Shown: positions 1-5,501 of the stretch, in pieces
Layout: each line of letters begins with the position of its first letter
Numbering within the stretch: the first letter of the stretch is position 1
Source of the DNA: Limiplasma sp964504385
GTDB taxonomy: Bacteria; Bacillota; Clostridia; Christensenellales; Aristaeellaceae
Assembly: GCA_964504385.1 (NCBI GenBank)
Contig: CAZDEF010000069.1
Span: 1 to 13,230, forward strand
DNA length: 13,230 nucleotides
Direction: 5' to 3'
The notes under the pieces: model-generated
The model's input: the letters and a program-made list of their open reading frames with translations, nothing else
Told to the model about the DNA's origin: nothing
Database searches by the model: none
Position numbers and translations under genes: made by a program

Positions 1-36
1 GGAGACGGCCCGGGAGAGTAGGTCGCTGCCGCATTC
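1..36 (+). rRNA. rrf: 5S ribosomal RNA, 3' end (partial)
   Basis: The first bases match the conserved 3' part of bacterial 5S rRNA: the GGGAGAGTAGGTCGCTGCC block that forms the last helices and the 3' strand of the terminal stem. The 5' portion lies outside the window. A hairpin and T-run follow at once, as expected at the end of an rRNA operon. The exact mature 3' end is uncertain by a few bases. Confidence 0.88.
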
Positions 37-41
37 CTATT

Positions 42-71
42 CCGGATCACTGATTGTGATTCGGCTTTTTT
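42..71 (+). terminator. Intrinsic terminator of the rRNA operon
   Basis: A 9-bp stem (42-50 with 56-64, one G-T wobble) with a 5-base loop is followed by a run of six T at 66-71. It starts within about six bases of the 5S end, so it most likely ends rRNA transcription. Confidence 0.85.
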
Positions 72-360
72 GTGGTTGCGGGGGAAGTGTGCTTCCTTTT
101 CTGGGTAGCTTGCGGCAAGGGACTTCCCCCACCCGCAGCAAAACAGCCATCACTTGTCAGCCGTTTTGGCTGGTAGTGATGGTTGTTTGCGTGTAGGGAG
201 GCAGTGTTCGAGCTTGATAAGTAGCTTGCGCTTTGCGCTGGTGGTTTTGCTGTCGCTTCTCTTGTTTGTTGAGCGGTAGCAAGGCCCGCTCCACCGTTCC
301 CCCTGCAAGGGGAGCAACCTCCCCACCCGCGCGCCAGCGCTATTTACAAAAGAACTACCC
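72..360. other. Non-coding stretch after the rRNA operon, rich in hairpins
   Basis: No convincing gene is seen here. The stretch holds several inverted repeats: a long-range pair of nine bases at 79-87 and 121-129, the nested hairpin at 141-188 (listed separately), and a short G-rich stem at 309-314 with 319-324. The last lies just beyond the 3' end of the minus-strand gene ending at 361 and could help end it, but it has no T-run. Confidence 0.5.
141..188. repeat. Nested hairpin downstream of 5S rRNA
   Basis: Outer arms of 14 bases (141-154 and 175-188) pair at 13 positions plus one G-T wobble. Inside them a second stem of five bases (158-162 with 168-172) encloses a GTTTT loop. The shape is far too regular for chance, but no T-run follows, so it is not a classical terminator. 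It could be a processing site, a small structured RNA or a remnant of an intergenic repeat. Function unknown. Confidence 0.6.
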
Positions 361-1167
361 TCACCCTCCCCACTCCTGCACCATCATCTGATACCACCGC
401 CCGTCCGCCCCCTTGGCGGCATTCCAGCGCCCCTGCGCCGCCGGGGGCGTTGCCCCCTCGCATGCGTACGCTACCCCGCGCACCCAGCCGTCTTCCCGCC
501 GGATGCCGATCCATACCCCCTGCGCCGCCTGCGCAAAGCGCCAGCCGGGCATGGGGAATAGCGCGCGGGGAATGCTGCGCTCAAAGTATGGCTTCAGGCT
601 CTCAAAGCCGCGCGGCCAACGCAGCGGGCGCAGCCGATCCGCCGGCGGCCCGGCAGGGGCAGGCGGCGGAAGCAAGGGCTCCGCAGCCCTGTCGGCGGCA
701 GCCGTGTAGGGCGCAGGATCGATCGCGGGCAGGAATACCTCGCGCGGAACGGGCGGCGGATCGGCAGCCTGTGCCGTCTGCACTTGGGCAACAGGCGGCG
801 GGCAGGGCGAAAGCCTGCGGCACAGCGCCAGCGCCGCGCTGCGCACCTCCATCAGCCATTCCTCCCCCTGACCGGCGCACAGCCCCGCCAGCAGCGGCGC
901 TGGCGCTTCGCCGCCCAGTAGCATCAGCGCGTCCGGGGCGCGGAAGCCCTGCGCTTCCAGCGATGCTTCTCCATTGGGCTTCACCTGCGTCTGCGCCAGC
1001 TTTTCCTCCGCTTCGCCCCGACGGTATGCATACAGAACCGCCTGCCCCGGCGGCAGCCCCCGCGCCGTCAGCTGCAGCCGCAGCCGGCCGTTTTCCTGCC
1101 GCAGCCGGGCATGACCCGCCGCGCCTTCGCGCATGGCCCTGAAAAGCAGGGTGGTGCGTGTGAACAT
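361..1167 (-). CDS. Hypothetical protein with proline-rich linker
   Basis: The protein (268 residues) is not recognised. Three parts are visible. An N-terminal domain of about 105 residues is rich in short hydrophobic strands. A linker (about residues 115-185) is dense in Pro and Ala. A C-terminal domain of about 80 residues begins near FESLKPYF and contains PGWRF and a string of aromatic residues. No signal peptide or membrane segment is seen, so a cytoplasmic location is likely. The start at 1167 lies nine bases after AAAAGGAG (1184-1177). The in-frame ATG at 1173 is only three bases from that site. Longer versions would begin inside the dispersed repeat at 1207-1313 and are rejected. Very GC-rich codon use, like its neighbours. 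The function cannot be assigned. Confidence 0.75.
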   Translation of the reverse strand: MFTRTTLLFRAMREGAAGHARLRQENGRLRLQLTARGLPPGQAVLYAYRRGEAEEKLAQTQVKPNGEASLEAQGFRAPDALMLLGGEAPAPLLAGLCAGQGEEWLMEVRSAALALCRRLSPCPPPVAQVQTAQAADPPPVPREVFLPAIDPAPYTAAADRAAEPLLPPPAPAGPPADRLRPLRWPRGFESLKPYFERSIPRALFPMPGWRFAQAAQGVWIGIRREDGWVRGVAYACEGATPPAAQGRWNAAKGADGRWYQMMVQEWGG

Positions 1168-1206
1168 GTTCATCAGCTCCTTTTGCATACAGACTATGCG
1201 CACTGA

Positions 1207-1313
1207 GCCGTCGAAAAAGCTCGCTGCGCGATCTTTTCCGCCGAGGATAAGGCGCCGTTTGCCTACTCGCCTGCGGCCCTCCAAACCACCCGTGAGTGTT
1301 TTTCGGCAAACGG
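1207..1313 (+). repeat. Dispersed modular repeat, copy A (short form)
   Basis: This copy shares its first 39 bases with copy B (7512-7720) with one mismatch, then the CGCCGTTTGCC block. It then jumps directly to the CCCTCCAAACCACCC block and the TTTTCGGCAAAC end also seen in copy C. The middle of copy B is absent, which removes the partner arms and leaves this copy without the internal hairpins. It sits between the 5' end of the 361-1167 gene and the 3' end of the parvulin gene, both on the minus strand. Confidence 0.85.
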
Positions 1314-1316
1314 AAA

Positions 1317-1347
1317 GCCCCACCCCTGGCATGGGCAGAGATGGGGC
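1317..1347 (-). terminator. Possible terminator of the parvulin gene
   Basis: Arms at 1317-1322 and 1342-1347 (GCCCCA with TGGGGC) enclose a second GC-rich inner stem. Read on the minus strand, the hairpin lies 19 bases after the parvulin stop codon and is followed by a weak CTTTCC stretch rather than a T-run. It directly adjoins repeat copy A, as the terminator at 9200-9231 adjoins copy C. Confidence 0.42.
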
Positions 1348-1366
1348 GAATGCGTTGTTTGAAAGA

Positions 1367-2779
1367 TCAATAAGCCAGAGCGTTCACTTCGGTCACAGCG
1401 CCGGTGTACTCGATGGCGGAATCGGTCATCCAGCCTTCCACGGTGGCCGTGTACAGCTCGTTCTGCTTGGTGTTCAGCAGGGAGGCGCGCTTGGCTTCGC
1501 GCTGTTCAGCGGTCATTTCCACGGGGCCGCCGGGCACGTCGGCAATGTACTTCACAATGTGCACGCCGTAGTCGCTCAGGTAGGGCGCGGACACGCCGCT
1601 CAGCTCGGCAATGCTCATGGCAGCTTCCACGAACTCGGGCACATAGTTGCTGGAAGCGGCGCACACTTCGTAGCCGCTGGTCATGTAGGGCTCGGAGGCC
1701 ATGCCGGGATCGCTGGGGTTGCCGTCGGCGTCCACGCCGTAGGCGGCGATCAGCTCGTCAAAGTCCGCGCCGTCGGCGATCTTCTGGTTGATCTCGTCGA
1801 TCTTGTCGGCCAGAGACGCCAGCACATTGGCCTTGGCGGCGGTCACCTGCTCGGCGGTCACGGGCTCGACGGGCGCTTCGGCGGTTTCGGTTTCTTCGGC
1901 AGCCGCATCCGCAGCGGCTTCCTCGGCGGATACCTGCTCCTCATAGCGGGCCTGCAGGTCGGTGTAGGCAGCCATCAGGGTCTCGTCCACGGGCAGCAGG
2001 ATGTGCTTCACCGCGCGGAAGCCCTCGGGCTTGTACCACGCGTAGTCCATCTCGCTGTAGGAACCGTACATCATGGCGTAGTAGGCCATCATGTCCACCT
2101 GATTGTTGTAGTCCACATAGGCGGCGATGTCGTTTTCGTACTTTTCCTTGTCAGCGGCGACCAGCGACTGGTACAGCTCTTCCACTTCCTCGTCGGTCAC
2201 GGTCACATCCTGCAGCAGCAGGTTCTGCACCTTGTCCATCACGGCGTAGCGCTTGTAGTTGGCCACGAGGGTCTCGGGGCTGTAGCCGTTGCCGTTGTAA
2301 TAGGCGATGGCTTCCTCGCGGGCCGCGGCGATCTCCTCGGCGCTGGTCTCCTCGGTGTAATCGGGGTACATGTAGTCCAGATAGTTCTGGATGCCGCCTT
2401 CCCAGTCCGCGTTGGCGGTCTCCTCCAGCGCGGCGATCTCCTCCGCGGTCAGCTCGGACAGGCCGAACTCCACCGCCTTCTGCATCAGCAGCATTTCGGT
2501 GATGGCGTTTTCCATCGCCACAGCGCGGAAGAGCTCCACGTTCTCGGCAAGGGTCAGGTCGTAGTAGCTTCCGTACTGAGCCACCAGATTGTTATAGAGC
2601 ATTTCCACAGTGCCCCAGGTCAGCGCCTCGCCGTTCACGGTGGCCAGCAGGGTGTCGGCGGTCAGCTCGGCGGGGGCGGCGGTCTCTGGGGCGGGTTCGG
2701 CCGTTTCAGCCATTGCGGTCATGCCGAGCAGCATGCATGCGCACAGCAGCAGGGACAGGATCTTGCGAAGATTCTTCAT
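1367..2779 (-). CDS. Secreted parvulin-type peptidyl-prolyl isomerase (PrsA/SurA-like)
   Basis: This is a predicted extracytoplasmic foldase of 470 residues that would catalyse cis-trans isomerisation at prolyl bonds of exported proteins. A signal peptide (residues 1-24) has a K/R start, a hydrophobic core and an AMA cleavage site before Glu25. There is no proper lipobox, unlike classical lipoprotein PrsA. A helical N-terminal region (about 40-230) is followed by a parvulin domain from near VKHILLP (257-263) to YGVHIVKY (404-411), which shows both His-containing ends of that fold. The rotamase is interrupted at about 267-327 by an Ala/Glu-rich insertion. The protein is strongly acidic. The start follows AAAGGAA (2797-2791) by eleven bases and is supported by the signal peptide. 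A promoter lies upstream and the gene appears monocistronic. Family assignment is good; client proteins are unknown. Confidence 0.85.
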   Translation of the reverse strand: MKNLRKILSLLLCACMLLGMTAMAETAEPAPETAAPAELTADTLLATVNGEALTWGTVEMLYNNLVAQYGSYYDLTLAENVELFRAVAMENAITEMLLMQKAVEFGLSELTAEEIAALEETANADWEGGIQNYLDYMYPDYTEETSAEEIAAAREEAIAYYNGNGYSPETLVANYKRYAVMDKVQNLLLQDVTVTDEEVEELYQSLVAADKEKYENDIAAYVDYNNQVDMMAYYAMMYGSYSEMDYAWYKPEGFRAVKHILLPVDETLMAAYTDLQARYEEQVSAEEAAADAAAEETETAEAPVEPVTAEQVTAAKANVLASLADKIDEINQKIADGADFDELIAAYGVDADGNPSDPGMASEPYMTSGYEVCAASSNYVPEFVEAAMSIAELSGVSAPYLSDYGVHIVKYIADVPGGPVEMTAEQREAKRASLLNTKQNELYTATVEGWMTDSAIEYTGAVTEVNALAY

Positions 2780-2837
2780 GTTGTTCTACGTTCCTTTCAA
2801 GCGGTTCGATCCTGACGGATCACCGGATATCTCCGTT

Positions 2838-2866
2838 ATTATGACACAGAAGCGGCGATTTCGCAA
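2838..2866 (-). promoter_or_regulatory. Likely sigma-A-type promoter of the parvulin gene
   Basis: On the minus strand, TTGCGA (2866-2861) and CATAAT (2843-2838) are separated by exactly 17 bases and lie about 60 bases upstream of the parvulin start codon. The boxes match the consensus at 4 of 6 and 5 of 6 positions. Confidence 0.5.
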
Positions 2867-2952
2867 GGGATTCCGGTTTTGCTTGCAGAATGTTACAGAG
2901 TGTTCACATGTCCGTCACAGGCTGGTGGATGAATGGAAGAAGGGGCATTTTC

Positions 2953-3408
2953 ATGAGAGTGGTGATCGAAAAAAGCCTGCGGCGGCTCACCGTGCAGCAG
3001 GAGGGCCGCGTGCTGCTGCGCTGCCGCATCGCGCTGGGCGCATGTCCGCAGGGGGCCAAGCAGCGCGAGGGCGACGGCCGCACCCCGGAGGGATGCTACC
3101 GCATCTGTCTGGTGAAGGAGCAGGGCAAATACGGCCGCAGCCTTGGCCTGAGCTATCCCGGCGTGCAGGACGCGCAAGCCGCGCTGAACGATGGGCGCAT
3201 CGACGAGGACACCTTTGCCAACATCTGCCTTGCACAGGCGCAGCGCCGCCGCCCGCCGTGGGGATCGCCGCTGGGGGGCGAGATCTATCTGCACGAGGGC
3301 GGCTGTCACGCGGACTGGACGCAGGGCTGCATCGCGCTGGACAGCGCCGACATGGACGTGCTGTTCCCCCTGCGGGATGAGATCGAAGAAGTGCTGATTT
3401 TACCGTGA
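2953..3408 (+). CDS. L,D-transpeptidase (YkuD family)
   Basis: YkuD-family enzymes use a catalytic Cys to form 3-3 cross-links in peptidoglycan or to attach proteins to it. This 151-residue protein is essentially one catalytic domain. Near the C-terminus it has IYLHEGGCHADWTQGCIAL, in which the His and the Cys of the TQGC segment match the conserved His...[ST]xGC catalytic motif. An extra Cys is present between them. No signal peptide is visible, so export is unclear; a non-classical route, a cytoplasmic role or a lost leader are all possible. The start at 2953 is seven bases after AGGGG; upstream in-frame starts lack a ribosome binding site. The gene stands alone and converges on the reductase gene, with a shared terminator between them. 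Confidence 0.82.
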   Translation: MRVVIEKSLRRLTVQQEGRVLLRCRIALGACPQGAKQREGDGRTPEGCYRICLVKEQGKYGRSLGLSYPGVQDAQAALNDGRIDEDTFANICLAQAQRRRPPWGSPLGGEIYLHEGGCHADWTQGCIALDSADMDVLFPLRDEIEEVLILP

Positions 3409-3438
3409 AGGCTATCCGCCTTTGTGCGACAAACAAAG

Positions 3439-3474
3439 AAGACCGGCTGCGGGTTTTGCCGCAACCGGTCTTTT
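3439..3474. terminator. Bidirectional terminator between L,D-transpeptidase and reductase genes
   Basis: Stem arms 3441-3452 and 3459-3470 pair at 11 of 12 positions with a six-base loop. The stem is flanked by AA on the left and TTTT on the right. It lies 30 bases after the plus-strand stop and about the same distance from the minus-strand stop, so it can serve both convergent genes. Confidence 0.85.
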
Positions 3475-3505
3475 GGGATGATTAGGGGATCATCCGGGGA
3501 TGGGA

Positions 3506-5293
3506 TCACTTCATGCTGGCCGCATAAGCCGCAGCGCTTTCGCCCGCGATCTTGCCCCAAACGATGGTGCTGGTGTTGGCCAGACCGCCGATGTTGGCGC
3601 TGCCGCCGATGTTGGCGCCGCCCGCCAGCTCGCCGCCCTCATACAGGCCGGGGATGGGGTTGCCGTTGGTGTCCAGCACCTGAGCGTCGGGATTCATCAC
3701 CGGGCCGCCCTTGGTGAGCATCACATAGGGGCAGGTCTTCACGGCGTAGAAGGGCGCTTCCAGCTTCATCATGGATTCGGCAGGACGGCCGAACTGGGTG
3801 TCCTCGCCCTTTTCCACATCGGCGTTGTAGGCGTCCACGGTGGCAGCCAGCGCAGCAGCGTCCGCGCCGATCTTGGCAGCCAGTTCTTCGATGGTGTCAG
3901 CCTTCACCACGCAGTTTTCTTCTGCCAGCAGGCCGTCGAACTTCGCCCAGTTTTCATCCTTGGAGATGATGGAATCCTGGGTGTCGCGCATTTCCTGGGT
4001 GAGGATCATGTACACCAGATTGTGGGGCGCGGCGGCATAAGCGGCCTTGCGCTCACTATCCAGCGCGTCGAATTCGTTCACGATGCGGCTGCCGTTCACA
4101 TCCACCCAGATCACGCCGTTGTAGTCCTTCACGGTGGCGGTCATGGTGGTGTCAAAGCCGTCGCAGGGGATGCCGCCGGGATAGGCGGGCAGATAATCCA
4201 TGTTGTTGAACTGCGCGCCGGCCTTCTCGGCAAAGCGGTAGCCGTCGCCGGTCACGAAGGAGGGAGCCATGGTCAGCACGTTCTCGTAGTTGTACTTGTG
4301 CAGCAGTTCCTCGTTGTGGCCGTAGCCGCCGGTGGCCAGCACCGTGGCGGGGGCGCGGAACTCGCGGCCGTCGGTCAGCACAACGCCCTTCACAGCGCCG
4401 TCTTCCACCACGATATCGGCCACTTCGGTGTTCAGCAGCAGGCTCAAATTGCCGGCTTCCACTTCCGTGTCCAGCAGGGGGCGGATCAGCTCGATGATGG
4501 CCTTGCCGCCGCCGGTCACGCGGTACTCGCGCGGCACGTTGAACGCATCGTAGGAGGAGGACATCTTGGGCTGACGGTCGCCAAAGTCGGCGCCCAGGTC
4601 ATCCAGCCAGTCCACAGCCGCAGCCGCGCACTCGGTGTGCTTGCGGGTCAGCTCGGGAATGTTGGTGCCGCCGCCCATGCGGACCAGATCCTCGGCAAAG
4701 TTCTCGGGGCTGTCTTCCACGCCCGCTTCGATCTGCTGGCGCGCGCCGGCAGCGGAGGTGGTGCCGCCCGCGAAACGGATGGAGCCGCCGATGTCGTCGT
4801 TCTTTTCGATCAGGTATACCTTCGCGCCAGCCTTGGCAGCCGCGATGGCAGCGTTCACGCCGGTGGAGCCGGCGCCGATGACGATCACGTCAGGATCGGC
4901 GAAGGTGGGTTCCACAACGGTCGCTTCCTTGACGACTTCGTTGGCTACCAGGTCTTCGGGCTTGAGGCCGGCTTCGGCCAGCGCCTTTTCCGCGGCGGCC
5001 AGTACGGCGTTGCTGGTGATGGTCGCAGAAGCGACGGTGTCCACCTTCACGCTGTTGGTCTCCACCATAGCGGCGGGCAGCGCCTCGATGGCCTTGGAGC
5101 CGATGCCGTCGGTCTCGTTGGCGCCTTCCGCCTTCGCAGCCACGATCACGCCGTCCTCAACGGTCAGCGTCACCGTCACGTCGCCGCCGAAGCCCTGCTC
5201 GGTGGCCGTGTAGTCCTGCGCAAAAGCGCTGCTCACGCACAGTGCCATGCACAGCGTCAGCATCAGACAGAGTACCTTCTGAAGAGTCTTCAT
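3506..5293 (-). CDS. Secreted FMN-binding / FAD-dependent reductase (fumarate/urocanate reductase superfamily)
   Basis: This 595-residue flavoprotein probably accepts electrons extracytoplasmically and reduces an organic substrate. A Sec signal peptide (1-25, ending AFA) is followed by an FMN-binding domain (about 27-107) with DTVASATITS (85-94). This resembles the [ST]GAT motif to which ApbE attaches FMN covalently, with the Gly replaced by Ser and Thr91 as likely acceptor. An FAD-binding domain follows: GAGSTG at 140-145, Glu163 for the ribose, and a C-terminal PGLYEGGELAGG segment. The HHTxGG substrate motif of fumarate reductases is replaced by VMLTKGG, so the substrate is probably not fumarate and is unknown. 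The start at 5293 is six bases from GAGGAGG; upstream starts precede the promoter. No haem-binding CxxCH is present. Similar enzymes serve anaerobic respiration in gut bacteria. Confidence 0.88.
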   Translation of the reverse strand: MKTLQKVLCLMLTLCMALCVSSAFAQDYTATEQGFGGDVTVTLTVEDGVIVAAKAEGANETDGIGSKAIEALPAAMVETNSVKVDTVASATITSNAVLAAAEKALAEAGLKPEDLVANEVVKEATVVEPTFADPDVIVIGAGSTGVNAAIAAAKAGAKVYLIEKNDDIGGSIRFAGGTTSAAGARQQIEAGVEDSPENFAEDLVRMGGGTNIPELTRKHTECAAAAVDWLDDLGADFGDRQPKMSSSYDAFNVPREYRVTGGGKAIIELIRPLLDTEVEAGNLSLLLNTEVADIVVEDGAVKGVVLTDGREFRAPATVLATGGYGHNEELLHKYNYENVLTMAPSFVTGDGYRFAEKAGAQFNNMDYLPAYPGGIPCDGFDTTMTATVKDYNGVIWVDVNGSRIVNEFDALDSERKAAYAAAPHNLVYMILTQEMRDTQDSIISKDENWAKFDGLLAEENCVVKADTIEELAAKIGADAAALAATVDAYNADVEKGEDTQFGRPAESMMKLEAPFYAVKTCPYVMLTKGGPVMNPDAQVLDTNGNPIPGLYEGGELAGGANIGGSANIGGLANTSTIVWGKIAGESAAAYAASMK

Positions 5294-5330
5294 GTGTTTC
5301 CTCCTCTTTTGAGAAAAAAGATTTTTGGTT

Positions 5331-5349
5331 TGTACGCCCTTTGCGTACA
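5331..5349. promoter_or_regulatory. Inverted repeat in the reductase leader (possible operator)
   Basis: TGTACGC (5331-5337) and GCGTACA (5343-5349) form a perfect 7-bp inverted repeat with a five-base spacer. It lies just downstream of the reductase -10 box, where a bound repressor would block transcription, and could also form a short hairpin in the leader RNA. The protein that binds it is unknown. Confidence 0.5.
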
Positions 5350-5357
5350 CCACATTG

Positions 5358-5386
5358 ATTGTATCATGCAACGATCGTTCATTCAA
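5358..5386 (-). promoter_or_regulatory. Promoter of the reductase gene
   Basis: On the minus strand TTGAAT (5386-5381) and TACAAT (5363-5358) are separated by 17 bases. The -10 box matches 5 of 6 consensus positions. The predicted transcript starts near 5350, leaving a leader of about 57 bases before the start codon at 5293. Confidence 0.62.
5370..5379. promoter_or_regulatory. 10-bp palindrome inside the reductase promoter
   Basis: AACGATCGTT is a perfect palindrome placed between the -35 and -10 boxes of the reductase promoter. On the minus strand it extends to TGAACGATCGTT, reminiscent of TetR-family operators. Its position fits repression by steric block. The regulator is not encoded in the window. 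Confidence 0.45.
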
Positions 5387-5395
5387 TAGTTTTCA

Positions 5396-5418
5396 CTGCA
5401 AAAAAACGTTGTTTGCAG
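5396..5418. promoter_or_regulatory. Inverted repeat between the two divergent promoters
   Basis: CTGCAAA (5396-5402) and TTTGCAG (5412-5418) are perfect 7-bp arms with a nine-base spacer. The dyad lies upstream of both -35 boxes and could be an activator or repressor site shared by the reductase and CotH genes. Confidence 0.4.
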
Positions 5419-5436
5419 GGCAAAACTTCTGCGGAT

Positions 5437-5466
5437 TTGACAGCTTTCTCCTGTTTATGGTATACA
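5437..5466 (+). promoter_or_regulatory. Promoter of the CotH-like gene
   Basis: A perfect TTGACA (5437-5442) is followed after 18 bases by TATACA (5461-5466), which is preceded by TGG as an extended -10. Transcription should begin near 5472. This excludes the in-frame ATGs at 5457 and 5466 as starts and supports the GTG at 5502. Confidence 0.68.
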
Positions 5467-5501
5467 TGGCAGGAAAGACCCTTGCAAAGGAGAAATGGAT
5501 C

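Noticed and set aside
1168..1332. N-terminal extension of the 361-1167 gene up to 1332
   Set aside because: It reads through repeat copy A and lacks a ribosome site; the ATG at 1167 has a good one at nine bases.
1133..2815. Long plus-strand open frame opposite the parvulin gene
   Set aside because: It is rich in His, Gly and Val as expected for the antisense of a GC-rich gene, and the minus strand has a clear signal peptide and parvulin motifs.
3429..3440. Twelve-base match ACAAACAAAGAA with 12597-12608, as a possible attachment or target site
   Set aside because: The sequence is A-rich and simple, no other shared bases flank it, and one match of this kind is plausible by chance.
3500..5389. 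Long plus-strand open frame opposite the reductase gene
   Set aside because: Its His/Gly-rich composition is that of a shadow frame; the minus strand encodes recognisable flavin-binding motifs.
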